A stretch of 40,087 bases of DNA from Anaerolineae bacterium. Its GTDB lineage: Bacteria; Chloroflexota; Anaerolineae; JAAYZQ01. Position numbers and translations under genes: made by a program. Under the pieces are notes generated by a model. That model was not told where the DNA came from. It saw nothing but the letters and a program-made list of their open reading frames with translations, and did not search any database. Shown one piece after another: positions 1 to 8,473 of this stretch. The first letter of the stretch is position 1. Every line of letters begins with the position of its first letter. The DNA is taken from positions 1 through 40,087 of the forward strand of contig JAFGOG010000377.1 in the NCBI GenBank assembly GCA_016926595.1. The letters run 5' to 3'.

Positions 1-330
1 GTGCCCTAGCTGCCGCTTGCTGTCCGGCGACCTGACACGGGAGACTGGCTCTGCTATCCACCAGGCCAAAGACCAGATGGGCAACTTCCCTCAACGGAGG
101 ATCGGAGGAGACCAGCTCAGGCGGCATGCCGCTTGCGTGTTTGGCCCCCGATCACTCAACACGCTCGAGCCCGAAACGATCCGATGTGGAAGATCAACCA
201 TCCTTACAACGTGAAGCTGCCCGACCCCGGGTTGCAGCCGACGTTGCTCCGCTCCGCAACGCGGCTGAACCCGACCGCTAGGTGGTAACCGCTGATATTT
301 CGCGCTACCTTCGATTGGCCTCACCCAAGA
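1..330. other. Non-coding left edge with a strong hairpin
   Basis: I see no convincing gene here; the short open frames on both strands look like no family I know and have no good ribosome binding site. A stable imperfect hairpin lies at 229-272: the arms start with GGGTT and end with AACCC, with inner segments AGCCG/CGGCT and CGTTGC/GCAACG and an 8-base loop. It follows the stop codon of the minus-strand gene that ends at 331, but there is no T-tract on the minus strand beyond it, so it is not a classical intrinsic terminator. Confidence 0.4.
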
Positions 331-2472
331 TCATCTCGGTGCTAGTTGTGCCTGTAGCTTGTCTGGTTGTGTGACGGGCGTCTGGCAGGTGAAATCGCGG
401 CACACGTACACTGTAGCTTGCCCACCCACCAGTCCTCGATCCTCCAGCAGCGGGACAGCTGAGGACTGAGCGCTGGGCGCTCCCAATGCTACCACTTGGA
501 AGGGTTGGTAGCCATCGCGAATGACGGTCAGCAGGGCCTGTGTGTCAGTGGAGCCGGGATCGCCGACAATGGCGATCTCTCGCGGCTTTGACAGGGCATA
601 GATCAGCGCCTGCAGCCACTGCCCAAAGCCCAGCGGATACTGGGCCATCATGGGCTGCATCTGGGCCAGCGCCTGGTGCGCGATGTCGACATAACGCAAG
701 TGATGGGTAAAGCCGGCCAGCTTCAGCAGAGCGGTGACGGCCATCGCGTTCCCCGACGGCGTGGCATTGTCCTGCAGGTCGCGCGGGCGCGTAATCAGAC
801 TCTCGTGGTCGTCGCTGGTGTCATAAAAGCCGCCATCGGGGGCCTGGAAGTGCGCGATCATCGTCTCTGCCAATTCTCGCGCCGCCTCGAACCAGCGCGG
901 CTCAAAGGTAGTCTGGTACAGCTCCAGCAGCCCCTCGATCAGGCAGGCATAATCCTCCAGGTAGCCGTTGAGCCTGGCCTCTCCGTTCTTCCAGGTACGA
1001 AGCAATCGGCCATTGTCTTGCCGGAGCTCAGACAGCAGGAAATCGGCGTTGCGCTCGGCAACCTGGCGATAGTCGTCACGGTCTAGAGCCCGCGCCGCCT
1101 CCGCAAACGCCGCCAGCATCAGGCCGTTCCACGACGTCAGCACCTTGTCATCGCGCCCCGGATGCACCCGTTTCTCCCGCGCCTCGAACAGCCGGCGCCG
1201 GGCCTTGGCCAGGGCAGAGCGCTGGTCTATCGGCTGGTCTATAGCCGCCGGCTGGTCTATAGCCGCCGGCTGGTCTATAGCCGCCTTGCCCACGAATTCG
1301 AGGATATTTGCACCCTCAAAATTGCCATGCTGGGTGACGCCGTAGGCAGCCATGAAGGCATCCGCCTCCTCATCCAGTACATCGCGGATCTCGTCCGCCG
1401 TCCACACGAAAAACTTGCCCTCTTGGCCCTCGCTGTCGGCATCTTGTGTCGAGTAGAACCCGCCAGATGGATCGGTCATCTCGCGGATCACATAATCCAA
1501 TGTCTCTTCCGTGATGGTTCGAAAGAAGGGCTCGCCAGTCACCTGCCATGCGTGAAGGTAGACTCGAGCCAACTGGGCCACATCGTACAACATCTTTTCA
1601 AAGTGCGGCACCAGCCAATAGTCATCCACCGAGTATCGATGAAAACCACCACCCAACTGGTCATACATGCCACCCCTGGCCATCGCCTCCAGGGTACGGG
1701 TAACCATTTCCAGCGCATCGCTGTCCCCGGTACGATAATGGTAGCGCAGCAGGAACTCGAGAACCATCGGCTGCGGGAACTTGGGCGCCTGGCCCCACCC
1801 GCCGTTCGCCTGGTCGAAACGCTGCTGCAGCGCGCGCACGGCAGCAGCGATCGGATGATCTGTATCCGCCGTCTCCTCGCCCGTAGAGACGCAAAATCTT
1901 GCGTCTCTATCCTCCACCTGGTTCTGCCGCTCGATCGCCGCCAGCAGCTCCTGCCCGGCGCCGACCAGTGCTTGCCTTTTCTCCCGCCAGGCGTCGATCA
2001 CGGCGTTGAGAACCTGGGTGAACGACGGCATGCCATACCTCGGATTCGGTGGAAAATAGGTGCCCCCGTAAAACGGCGCCCCTTCCGGGGTGAGAAAGAG
2101 GGACATCGGCCAGCCGCCGCTGCCGGTCAGGGCCTGCACCGCGCTCATATAGATCTGATCCAGGTCAGGGCGCTCCTCCCGGTCCACCTTGACGCTGATC
2201 ATGTGCTGGTTCAGCAGTGCCGCCACGTCCTCATCCTCGAACGACTCGTGGGCCATCACGTGGCACCAGTGGCAGGCCGAATACCCGATCGACAGGAAAA
2301 TGGGCTTGTCCTCGGCCCGCGCCCTGTCCAGCGCCTCTTGTCCCCATGGATACCAATCCACCGGGTTATCGGCGTGCTGCAGCAGATACGGGCTCTGTTC
2401 GTCGATCAGCCGGTTGGTGATGCGCTTCGCCGCGCTGTGCCTCTCCGCTCGGCGACCTGTGTTTTCTGTCAT
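331..2472 (-). CDS. yyaL: YyaL/DUF255 family protein: thioredoxin-like domain plus (alpha/alpha)6-barrel domain
   Basis: A 713-residue protein of the spermatogenesis-associated-protein-20/YyaL family, about the usual length. Residues 20-180 form a thioredoxin-like DUF255 domain whose opening ([21 protein letters not shown]) and CHWC motif at 67-70 are diagnostic; the rest resembles the helical barrel of N-acylglucosamine 2-epimerases. The cellular role of the family is poorly known; a redox or sugar-related function is inferred from fold only. The frame is open 30 codons further upstream, but the ATG at 2472 is preceded by GAGAGGAAC and lies downstream of a clear promoter, so it is the better start. 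Two insertions are odd: a three-fold AAIDQP repeat from an 18-bp tandem repeat (1222-1285), and a palindromic element (1883-1910) translated as RDARFCVS. Both lie between conserved blocks, so the gene is probably still functional. Confidence 0.9.
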   Translation of the reverse strand: MTENTGRRAERHSAAKRITNRLIDEQSPYLLQHADNPVDWYPWGQEALDRARAEDKPIFLSIGYSACHWCHVMAHESFEDEDVAALLNQHMISVKVDREERPDLDQIYMSAVQALTGSGGWPMSLFLTPEGAPFYGGTYFPPNPRYGMPSFTQVLNAVIDAWREKRQALVGAGQELLAAIERQNQVEDRDARFCVSTGEETADTDHPIAAAVRALQQRFDQANGGWGQAPKFPQPMVLEFLLRYHYRTGDSDALEMVTRTLEAMARGGMYDQLGGGFHRYSVDDYWLVPHFEKMLYDVAQLARVYLHAWQVTGEPFFRTITEETLDYVIREMTDPSGGFYSTQDADSEGQEGKFFVWTADEIRDVLDEEADAFMAAYGVTQHGNFEGANILEFVGKAAIDQPAAIDQPAAIDQPIDQRSALAKARRRLFEAREKRVHPGRDDKVLTSWNGLMLAAFAEAARALDRDDYRQVAERNADFLLSELRQDNGRLLRTWKNGEARLNGYLEDYACLIEGLLELYQTTFEPRWFEAARELAETMIAHFQAPDGGFYDTSDDHESLITRPRDLQDNATPSGNAMAVTALLKLAGFTHHLRYVDIAHQALAQMQPMMAQYPLGFGQWLQALIYALSKPREIAIVGDPGSTDTQALLTVIRDGYQPFQVVALGAPSAQSSAVPLLEDRGLVGGQATVYVCRDFTCQTPVTQPDKLQAQLAPR
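1222..1285. repeat. 18-bp tandem repeat inside yyaL
   Basis: About three and a half copies of an 18-bp unit that starts CTGGTCTATAGCC, in frame with the minus-strand gene, where they encode a run of AAIDQP units. The unit length is a multiple of three, so copy number can change without a frameshift. It lies in a variable linker of the protein. Confidence 0.85.
1883..1910. repeat. Palindromic element, family A, copy 1 (inside yyaL)
   Basis: A 28-bp palindrome with arms GTAGAGACGCAA and TTGCGTCTCTAT around four central bases. It sits in frame inside the minus-strand gene and is translated as RDARFCVS. Copies with the same arms occur at 4774, 6167, 11172, 11475 and 14000, with a divergent one at 2492. 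Confidence 0.9.
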
Positions 2473-2491
2473 AGTTCCTCTCCCCGGTTTT

Positions 2492-2519
2492 GTCGAGACG
2501 CGACATGTCGCATCTCGAC
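2492..2519. repeat. Palindromic element, family A, divergent copy in the yyaL 5' leader
   Basis: Arms GTCGAGACGCGACA and TGTCGCATCTCGAC form a 28-bp near-perfect palindrome (one mismatch) between the minus-strand promoter at 2534-2562 and the start codon at 2472. In the mRNA it would form a hairpin about 20 bases upstream of the ribosome binding site. It has the same length and core (GAGACGC) as the other family A copies, but the arms have drifted together, as selection for pairing would cause. Confidence 0.65.
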
Positions 2520-2533
2520 TGACTGTTTGACCT

Positions 2534-2562
2534 ATTCTATCACAGGACCTGGTCGCCGGCAA
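2534..2562 (-). promoter_or_regulatory. Sigma-70-type promoter for yyaL
   Basis: On the minus strand, TTGCCG (2562-2557) and TAGAAT (2539-2534) are separated by exactly 17 bases. This gives a leader of about 55 nt to the ATG at 2472 that contains the palindrome at 2492-2519. Confidence 0.6.
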
Positions 2563-2659
2563 CGACTAAAGTCGGGTGAGGCCTATTTCAATTTGGCGGC
2601 GAGTTGAAAATCCAGTTCGTTGTCGCCGCGAGCTCTCATCGCGCCCAATACGCCCGCTG

Positions 2660-2688
2660 TAGACCTGGTTCGCATTTGGTGTTATACT
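2660..2688 (+). promoter_or_regulatory. Possible promoter for the sigma factor operon
   Basis: TAGACC and TATACT are separated by 17 bases, about 90 bases upstream of the GTG start at 2782. The -10 box is good and the -35 box weak. The 300 bases between yyaL and the sigma factor hold no gene; they carry this promoter and the divergent yyaL promoter. Confidence 0.4.
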
Positions 2689-2781
2689 CTGGCAGTATTG
2701 CTTTCGACGTGACGCTGTGCTGTTTGCCCAGGCCGTATGGTTTTGGCCTTTGTTGCGTCTGTATAGGTAGAGGAAAGTCAC

Positions 2782-3363
2782 GTGACCGACAAATCCGACT
2801 TGCTTGTACCGTTGGTGGATGGCGTCCATTCGCCGGTGTATGACGAGGCTGCGCTAACAGAGTTGTACGACCAGTACGCGCCCAAGATGTATGCTTACAT
2901 CTACCGGCGCGTAGGCGATGCTCACATCGCCGAAGAGCTAACCGGCGACTTGTTCGTGCGCGTGCTGCACGCCATCCGCGATGGCAAACCTTGGCGGCGC
3001 TCGCTGAGGGCCTGGCTGTACCGCATCGCCCACAACCTGGTGGTCGACCATTTTCGGCGCCGCCCTCTGTCCGGCGAACTGGCGCTCGATTTGCTGGAAG
3101 AATCATTACCAATCGAAAGCGGGGTCGATCCCGCGAACCGGGACCCCGCGAACAGGATGGACGATCTCGACGACCGCAGCCGGCTGGCAGCGGCGCTCCA
3201 TCAGCTCACGCCCGAGCAGCAGCAGGTCTTGTCTCTGCGCTTTGGCGAAGGGTTGAGGACACGCCAGGTGGCCGAGATCATGGACAAGACCGCCGGTGCG
3301 GTCGAAGCACTGCAACGACGCGCTTTAGCCTCGCTGCAGCGTCTATTAGGTGGAGAATCATGA
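2782..3363 (+). CDS. ECF-type RNA polymerase sigma factor
   Basis: A 193-residue sigma-70-family factor of extracytoplasmic-function type. Region 2 spans roughly residues 25-95 (LYDQYAPKMYAYIYRRVGD, then WLYRIAHNLVVDHFRRR); region 4 spans about 133-190 (LTPEQQQVLSLRF, then a helix-turn-helix around TRQVAEIMDKTAGAVEAL). There is no region 1 or 3, as usual for the group. The GTG start at 2782 follows AGAGGAAAG at good spacing. The stop codon overlaps the ATG of the next gene (ATGA), so the two are translationally coupled. In this family the downstream membrane protein often controls the sigma factor; that the product of 3360-4760 does so here is inferred from position. Confidence 0.92.
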   Translation: MTDKSDLLVPLVDGVHSPVYDEAALTELYDQYAPKMYAYIYRRVGDAHIAEELTGDLFVRVLHAIRDGKPWRRSLRAWLYRIAHNLVVDHFRRRPLSGELALDLLEESLPIESGVDPANRDPANRMDDLDDRSRLAAALHQLTPEQQQVLSLRFGEGLRTRQVAEIMDKTAGAVEALQRRALASLQRLLGGES

Positions 3364-4760
3364 TCGAAAAATGGAATCGTTGGGCAGCTTTCAGACGCCG
3401 GGCGCCAAAGCGCCTGGAGAAAAAACTTGGCCAATTCTACAGACCGGTTCCTCCTCCACCCAACGGGTTGGCGTTGGGGCGGGCCAGGCTGTTGGAAGAA
3501 GCAGCTCGTCTGCAAAGCAGCGCCGCCGCTCAGCCGGCGGCCGTAACGGATGTCAACAACAGAAAACGCGGATATACCCTATCCGGTGGATTAAAAAGGA
3601 GAACGAACGTGAAAATGGTACTGATGACCAAATTGATTGCCGCTGTTGTGGCCATGGTGCTTGGCACGACGGCCATTGGTGGCGGCGCGGTGTATGCCGC
3701 CGAAAACAGCCTGCCCGGCGATACCCTCTATGCGGTCAAGCTGGCTGTCGAAGATGCCAGGCTGGCGCGCGCAAAAACGGCCGCCGACAAGGTGGCGCTC
3801 AACCTGGATTTTGTTGCCAGGCGCGCTGCCGAAGTCGAACGCCTGCAGGTTCAGGGTGATGCCGTTCCCGAGATAGCCTGGACCCGCATGGTCCTGCACA
3901 CCGAGCAGGTGATGCGCCACATCGCCGAGTGCGCGCCTGAGGAGGCCGAGCCGCTTTGGGCCCGCATCACCACGACCACGCGCAGCCAACATCAGCTCTT
4001 GCAGCGCCTGGGTGACGGCGAGGGCGCCGGGGATGGCGAGACGCAGGCCGCTTACCGGCATGCCGTCCAGGCCACCGAACGACTGTTGCAGAGAGTGACC
4101 GATGTTGACAGCCCGGCCGATGGCACCGGAGACGGCGTCGCGGACGATGTGGATGCGCCGCAGCCCCAGAACCAGAATCAAAACCAAAACCAGAACCAAA
4201 ATGTGAATCCCGAGCCGCCGCGCGATGGCGAAGGCCCCGGAGACGGCGAGGGCGATCAGCCGCAGAACCAGAATCAGGAACAGAATCAAAACCAGAACCA
4301 GAATCAAAATGTCAATCCCGAGCCGCCGCGCGATGGCGAAGGCGCCGGGGACGGCGATGGCACCGGCGATCAGTCGCAGAACCAGAATCAGGAACAGAAT
4401 CAAAACCAGAACCAGAACCAAAACGTCAATCCTGAGCCGCCGCGCGATGGCGAGGGCGCCGGAGACGGCGAGGGCGATCAGCCGCAGAACCAAAACCAGA
4501 ACCAAAACCAGAACCAAAACGTGAATCCCGAGCCGCCGGCGAATAACGATGGTGACGGCGATGGCCAGTGCGACGACCCGGCCCAGGATCAAAACCAGAA
4601 CCAGGAACAGAACCAGGAACAGAACCAGGAGCAGAACCAGGATCCCGAGCAGAACCAGGAACAGAACCAGGATCCCGAGCAGAACCAGGAACAGAACCAG
4701 GAGCAGAACCAGGATCCCGAGCAGAACCAGGAGCAGAACCAGAGCGGCGCCAAAAACTAG
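3360..4760 (+). CDS. DUF5667-like single-pass membrane protein with Gln/Asn- and Asp/Gly-rich repeat tail
   Basis: A 466-residue protein coupled to the sigma factor by an ATGA overlap. Residues 1-85 are a basic cytosolic part with the GRARLLEEAARL motif that typically precedes the membrane span in this family. A membrane helix lies at about 91-113, followed by the family hallmark ENSLPGDTLYAVKLAVEDA, then a helical outer domain to about residue 260. The rest is a repetitive tail: four blocks beginning NVNPEPP, joined by acidic DGEGAGDGEG stretches and NQNQNQ runs, ending in EQNQDP repeats. A probable role is membrane-bound partner or anti-sigma factor (inference). A second start is visible: GTG at 3609 has AAGGAG seven bases upstream and would yield a secreted form with a classical signal peptide, so two products are possible. 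The tail looks prion-like or calcium-binding, but neither is shown. Confidence 0.8.
   Translation: MIEKWNRWAAFRRRAPKRLEKKLGQFYRPVPPPPNGLALGRARLLEEAARLQSSAAAQPAAVTDVNNRKRGYTLSGGLKRRTNVKMVLMTKLIAAVVAMVLGTTAIGGGAVYAAENSLPGDTLYAVKLAVEDARLARAKTAADKVALNLDFVARRAAEVERLQVQGDAVPEIAWTRMVLHTEQVMRHIAECAPEEAEPLWARITTTTRSQHQLLQRLGDGEGAGDGETQAAYRHAVQATERLLQRVTDVDSPADGTGDGVADDVDAPQPQNQNQNQNQNQNVNPEPPRDGEGPGDGEGDQPQNQNQEQNQNQNQNQNVNPEPPRDGEGAGDGDGTGDQSQNQNQEQNQNQNQNQNVNPEPPRDGEGAGDGEGDQPQNQNQNQNQNQNVNPEPPANNDGDGDGQCDDPAQDQNQNQEQNQEQNQEQNQDPEQNQEQNQDPEQNQEQNQEQNQDPEQNQEQNQSGAKN
4165..4757 (+). repeat. Long in-frame QN/DG repeat tract
   Basis: Nested repeats: CAGAAC/CAAAAC hexamers encode QN dipeptides, inside blocks of roughly 110 bp that each carry GAGCCGCCG and encode NPEPPRDGEG. 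The last 150 bases are tandem CAGAACCAGGA units encoding QNQE and QNQDPE. The tract stays open in all three forward frames over long distances, which produces spurious overlapping open frames. Confidence 0.9.
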
Positions 4761-4773
4761 CGTCCTGCCAGCC

Positions 4774-4801
4774 GTAGAGACGCAAGATATCGCGTCTCTA
4801 C
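4774..4801. repeat. Palindromic element, family A, copy 3
   Basis: A 28-bp palindrome with arms GTAGAGACGCAAGA and TATCGCGTCTCTAC (one mismatched pair), 13 bases after the stop codon of the QN-rich protein and just before the terminator at 4831. It is the only clean intergenic copy between convergent genes. Confidence 0.9.
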
Positions 4802-4830
4802 GCCAGGCTCTGCAAACCTGACTGGATCGA

Positions 4831-4862
4831 AGAGGCCCGGACGAAAGACCGGGCCTCTTTTT
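4831..4862 (+). terminator. Intrinsic terminator between convergent genes
   Basis: A perfect 10-bp stem, AGAGGCCCGG (4831-4840) with CCGGGCCTCT (4849-4858), an 8-base loop, then a run of T. It ends the sigma factor operon. An A-rich flank is missing on the other side, so it probably works mainly in the plus direction. Confidence 0.85.
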
Positions 4863-4871
4863 CTGTCACGG

Positions 4872-6641
4872 CTAGAAATTCGACTGCGGCGCGGTCGCCA
4901 CGCTGTAGGTCTGGTACCCGCCGCTCAGGTTGACGGCGTTGTAACCGTGCTGCATCAGGATGCGGCAGGCATAGTAAGCGCGCTGCCCGATCTGGCAAGT
5001 GACCACGATCCGTCGCTCGCGGGGTAGGGTCACGGCGGGCACGTGAGGGTCGCTTAACTGGCGGCGCAGGTCGTTCAGCGGGATATTGATCGCGCCGGCG
5101 ATCGTCCCGCCGGCGAACTCGTCCGCGTCGCGCACGTCGAGCAGAAAATCCTGTTCGAGATCCAGTGCAGCGATCTGGTCCCACTCGATGGTTTTTAGGT
5201 CGCCGCGTAGGATGTTGGCGGCAACGTGTCCCGCCAGGTTGACCGGGTCGCGGGTCGAGCCGTAGGGCGGGGCGTAGGCCAGCTCCAATTCCTCCAGGTC
5301 GAACACGGTCATGCCGGCGCGCAGCGCGGTAGCCAGGACGTCGATGCGCTTATCCACCCCCTCCTGCCCTACCACCTGGGCTCCCAGGAGCTGGCCGCGC
5401 GGTCCGCGGGCGGCGTCTGCCGCAAAAAGCAGCTTGATCGACAGCGTCGTCGCCCCCGGGTAATAGCTGGCATGGCTGGCCGGGTGAACGATCGTGCTCT
5501 GGAACGGGATCCCGGCCTGCTGCAACGCCTGCCGGTTCAGCCCGGTCGTCGCCACCGCCAGGTCAAAGACCTTGACGATCGCCGTGCCCTGCACGCCACG
5601 ATAGGTGCCACCGCCTTCCGCAGCGGCGCGGACAGCGATGCCGCTGCCGGCAGCGATGTCATCGGCCACCAGGCGGCCCTGCTTGCTTGCCGGCCCGGCC
5701 AGCGGCACGTTGACCGGCTGTCCGCTGACCAGGTGAGTCACCTGCGCCGCGTCGCCGATGGCATAGATATCGGGATCGGAACTCTGCATATGGGTATTGG
5801 TGGCGATCGTGCCACGGTTTCCCAGATCGAGGCCGGCCGCGCGGGCCAGGCTGTTCTCGGGGCGCACCCCGATCGCCAGGATGACCAGGTCGGCCGCGGC
5901 GCGGCGGCCGCTTTGCAGGACCACGCTCAAGCGGCTATCGCTCTGCTCAATGGTCGCGGCGGACTCTATCGCCGCCAGGCCATCGCCCAACGCCAGCCGC
6001 ACCCCCTTGTCGCGCAGATGCTGGTGCACGATCGCCGCCATCTCAGCGTCCAGCGGCACCATCACCTGGTTCATCATTTCGACCAGGCACACATCCAGAC
6101 CGCGGTGGTGCAGGTTCTCGGCCAGCTCGATGCCGATAAACCCGCCGCCGACGACCACCGCCTGGGGTAGAGACGCAAGATGTTGCGTCTCTGCGCATAA
6201 CCTGTCCACCGCGGCCTTGATCGCATCCATATCGGGGATAGTGCGCAGCGAAAACACGTTGGGCAGGTCGTAGCCCGGCACCGGCGGCACGACCGGCGCC
6301 GCGCCGGGCGACAGCACCAGCTTGTCGTACCGCTCCCGGTATGCATTGCCCGTGTCCAGGTCGCGGACCACAACCTCTTTGGCCGGGCGATCGATCTGCA
6401 GCACCTCGTGGCGGATGCGCACCTCGACGTTGAACCGCGCCTTGAGGTCTTGCGGGGTTTGCAGAACCAGCCGCCTCCGGTCGGGGATCACCCCGCCGAT
6501 GTGATAGGGCAGGCCGCAGTTGGCAAACGACACGTACGGGCCGCGCTCCAGGATCACGATCTCGGCACGCTCGTCCAGGCGCCGCAGCCGCGCCGCCGTG
6601 CTCGCCCCTCCGGCCACGCCACCCACGATCACCACTTTCAT
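4872..6641 (-). CDS. CoA-disulfide reductase-like flavoprotein with C-terminal rhodanese domain
   Basis: A 589-residue protein. An FAD/NAD(P)-dependent pyridine-nucleotide-disulfide oxidoreductase core opens with the FAD-binding GGVAGG loop at residues 7-12 and carries the single active-site cysteine Cys42 in SFANCGLPYHIGG, as in CoA-disulfide reductases rather than the CxxxxC of glutathione reductases. The NAD loop is VVVGGGFIGIE near residue 155. A rhodanese domain follows from about residue 490, with active-site Cys549 in TCQIGQR. CoADR-rhodanese fusions are known and are linked to CoA-thiol redox balance and persulfide handling. The ATG at 6641 follows AGAGAGGAGA. A palindromic element at 6167-6194 is translated in frame as AETQHLASL immediately before the NAD-binding loop. 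The next gene upstream (6659) is 17 bases away, so they form an operon. Confidence 0.9.
   Translation of the reverse strand: MKVVIVGGVAGGASTAARLRRLDERAEIVILERGPYVSFANCGLPYHIGGVIPDRRRLVLQTPQDLKARFNVEVRIRHEVLQIDRPAKEVVVRDLDTGNAYRERYDKLVLSPGAAPVVPPVPGYDLPNVFSLRTIPDMDAIKAAVDRLCAETQHLASLPQAVVVGGGFIGIELAENLHHRGLDVCLVEMMNQVMVPLDAEMAAIVHQHLRDKGVRLALGDGLAAIESAATIEQSDSRLSVVLQSGRRAAADLVILAIGVRPENSLARAAGLDLGNRGTIATNTHMQSSDPDIYAIGDAAQVTHLVSGQPVNVPLAGPASKQGRLVADDIAAGSGIAVRAAAEGGGTYRGVQGTAIVKVFDLAVATTGLNRQALQQAGIPFQSTIVHPASHASYYPGATTLSIKLLFAADAARGPRGQLLGAQVVGQEGVDKRIDVLATALRAGMTVFDLEELELAYAPPYGSTRDPVNLAGHVAANILRGDLKTIEWDQIAALDLEQDFLLDVRDADEFAGGTIAGAINIPLNDLRRQLSDPHVPAVTLPRERRIVVTCQIGQRAYYACRILMQHGYNAVNLSGGYQTYSVATAPQSNF
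6167..6194. repeat. Palindromic element, family A, copy 4 (inside the CoADR-like gene)
   Basis: Arms GTAGAGACGCAAGA and TGTTGCGTCTCTGC around the centre, one drifted base at the right end. Read on the minus strand in the gene's frame it gives CAETQHLASLP, directly before the conserved VVVGGGFIG strand, where relatives should have only a short loop. Confidence 0.9.
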
Positions 6642-6658
6642 AGTGGTTTCTCCTCTCT

Positions 6659-7240
6659 CTAAACCAGGTCGCATGCCTCGGCCGGCATCCAGTGCGCGTC
6701 CATCCCGTCCCACTTGACGTTGCAGCCAATGGGGTTGGTCAGAGGCACGCTGACCGGTTGGCCGGCCAAATGCTCGCGCAGCGCGTTCTCCAGGTCGTTG
6801 ACCGTCATCTTGGACGTCTCGCGCGGGTTGTCGACGCCGCGGCCGGTATAGACCAGGCTGCGCTCGCGGTCGAACACGTAAAAGTGCGGCGTACGCAGCG
6901 CGCCGTAAGCCCGGGCCACGTCCTGCGACGCGTCGTAAAGGTAGACCCACGGGAACTGTTTTTCTTCCATCCGCTTGACCATGTGCGCCCAGTCATCCTC
7001 GGGGTAGGTGTTTTTGCTGTTCGAGTTGATGCCCACAAAGCGCACGCCTTGCGGCGCGAACGCCTCCGCCGTGGCCCGCGTCACCTCGTCGGATCCGGTG
7101 ACGTACGGGCAGTGGTTGCAGGTGAAAAACAGAACCAGCACCTCCGCATCGTCGAAATCGGCCAGCGAGTAGCGCTTGCCGTCGGTCGCGGGAAGGTTAA
7201 AATCGGGGGCGCTTGCGCCCAGTTGCAGTGTAAATGCCAT
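6659..7240 (-). CDS. Thioredoxin/peroxiredoxin-like (AhpC/TSA-type redoxin) protein
   Basis: A 193-residue cytosolic redoxin. It begins with the [16 protein letters not shown] segment typical of AhpC/TSA-type proteins and carries a CNHCPY motif at residues 41-46, so Cys41 and Cys44 form a CxxC pair; this is the common stand-alone family with CNHCPYV rather than a true peroxiredoxin. No signal peptide or membrane segment is visible, unlike ResA-type relatives. The ATG at 7240 follows GGAGACAAGC at good spacing. It lies between a disulfide reductase-like gene (17 bases downstream) and a dehydrogenase gene (17 bases upstream), so a shared thiol-redox task is plausible. The partner substrate cannot be told from sequence. 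Confidence 0.88.
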   Translation of the reverse strand: MAFTLQLGASAPDFNLPATDGKRYSLADFDDAEVLVLFFTCNHCPYVTGSDEVTRATAEAFAPQGVRFVGINSNSKNTYPEDDWAHMVKRMEEKQFPWVYLYDASQDVARAYGALRTPHFYVFDRERSLVYTGRGVDNPRETSKMTVNDLENALREHLAGQPVSVPLTNPIGCNVKWDGMDAHWMPAEACDLV

Positions 7241-7257
7241 GCTTGTCTCCTTTATTA

Positions 7258-8265
7258 TTAGTATCCAAGTGTTTTGTCCACGACGTTGTTGAGCGCTTGG
7301 CCGGCTCTGTACCGTCGCAGGTTATCCAAAAAAATCGCCATCGCTCGTTCCTCGTAATGCGGGGTCGACCCGGCATAGTGGGCGGTGATGATCACATTCT
7401 CCAGCTTCCACAGGGGTGAGTCCGCGGGCAGCGGCTCTGTTTCGAACACGTCCAGCCCGGCGCCGGCGATCCAGCCTGCCTGGAGCGCCTTGACCAGGGC
7501 GCGTTCGTCGATCGTGCCGCCGCGCCCGATGTTGACGAGGTAAGCCGTCTCTTTCATGGCCTTGAACTCGCGCTCGCCAAACAGCCCCATCGTCTCGTGG
7601 GTCGCGGGAACGGTCAGCACCACAAAGTCGGCCTCGGGCAGCAGCTCGACCAACTGCTCCGGCCCGACCATCATGTCCACGTAGGGCACGATAGGGTGAG
7701 CGGTCGGGCGGTGGCTCTCGCCATGCTCGGCGCTGCGGCGCACGCCGATCACCCGCATCTTGAATGCGTCAGCCAGCTGCGCGGTGCGTTGGCCGATCGC
7801 GCCCACGCCGACCAGCAGCATCGTCTTGCCGTACAGTTCAAAAGGCGGCAGCAGCTCACCCGAGTCATGGGCCGGGCGGCGCCACTGGCCCTGGCTTTGC
7901 GCGCGCACCGCGAGATGGACCTGCCGGGCAAAGGCCAGCAGCAGGGCGAAAATGTGCTCGCCGATCGGGATCGGGTGTACGCCCGAGGCGTTGGTCAGCA
8001 CAAAATCCATCTCGGCCGCTTCCGGGTAGCGCATCAGCCAGTCGGCGCCCGCGCCCCACTGCTGCAGCCAGCGCAGGTTGGTGGCATTGGGCAGCAGGTC
8101 GTGTGGAAAGCGGCGCGCCGCGATCTCGATGTCGGGGAGCGCGGCCTCGATCTCGCCCCTGTCCTTGCTGACCAGGATCTGCATATCGGGCGCCAGGCTG
8201 CGCATCGCTTCGATCTGTTCAGCACTCACCTCGCCGGGACCGGCGCCAAATAAGAGGATGCTCAT
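7258..8265 (-). CDS. D-2-hydroxyacid dehydrogenase (NAD-dependent)
   Basis: A 335-residue member of the D-isomer-specific 2-hydroxyacid dehydrogenase family, which reduces 2-keto acids to D-2-hydroxy acids with NAD(P)H. The nucleotide-binding loop GVGAIG is at 153-158. The expected catalytic residues are visible: Arg248 in NIGRGG, Glu277 in ETEPLP, and His296 in TAHYAG. The usual Pro before that His is Ala, a mild deviation. The substrate is not predictable; the sequence is of the GhrA/phosphoglycerate-dehydrogenase-like class. The ATG at 8265 follows AAGAGAGAA, with a promoter at 8328-8356. It is the first gene of a three-gene minus-strand operon. Confidence 0.88.
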   Translation of the reverse strand: MSILLFGAGPGEVSAEQIEAMRSLAPDMQILVSKDRGEIEAALPDIEIAARRFPHDLLPNATNLRWLQQWGAGADWLMRYPEAAEMDFVLTNASGVHPIPIGEHIFALLLAFARQVHLAVRAQSQGQWRRPAHDSGELLPPFELYGKTMLLVGVGAIGQRTAQLADAFKMRVIGVRRSAEHGESHRPTAHPIVPYVDMMVGPEQLVELLPEADFVVLTVPATHETMGLFGEREFKAMKETAYLVNIGRGGTIDERALVKALQAGWIAGAGLDVFETEPLPADSPLWKLENVIITAHYAGSTPHYEERAMAIFLDNLRRYRAGQALNNVVDKTLGY

Positions 8266-8327
8266 CCATCGTTCTCTCTTTCTACTCTTAACTCGTGATC
8301 GCGGTTAGACCACCTATCCACGCGACC

Positions 8328-8356
8328 AGTATACCATAGTTGACAAAACAAGTCAA
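8328..8356 (-). promoter_or_regulatory. Promoter for the minus-strand redox operon
   Basis: On the minus strand, TTGACT (8356-8351) and TATACT (8333-8328) have a 17-base spacer, close to consensus. The start site would lie about 55 bases upstream of the ATG at 8265. It diverges from the plus-strand promoter at 8391-8419, leaving about 35 bases between the two -35 boxes. Confidence 0.65.
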
Positions 8357-8390
8357 GTATCTCTTGGAAACCGGTTTCTTGCTTGCCCAA

Positions 8391-8419
8391 TTGTCCTTTG
8401 TCCCCTCTTTTGTTATAAT
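8391..8419 (+). promoter_or_regulatory. Promoter for the pyruvate-kinase-domain/sialidase-like pair
   Basis: TTGTCC and a perfect TATAAT separated by 17 bases. The expected start is near 8426, about 48 bases before the GTG at 8474. Confidence 0.7.
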
Positions 8420-8473
8420 GTATTCCATCAGCCACCCATTAGGCCATACACTGACCAATCCAAGGAGGAAACC

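Noticed and set aside
229..272. Hairpin at the left edge resembling an integron attC site (GTT...AAC ends, extrahelical base)
   Set aside because: The ends do not fit the GTTRRRY/RYYYAAC core, and no integrase or cassette-like genes are seen.
1162..2607. 481-codon open frame antisense to yyaL
   Set aside because: It is a high-GC shadow of a well-conserved gene on the other strand, with no start signal or family likeness.
2991..3359. Upstream extension of the DUF5667-like gene into the sigma factor gene
   Set aside because: The extension overlaps a conserved sigma factor in another frame; the ATGA junction at 3360 is the natural start.
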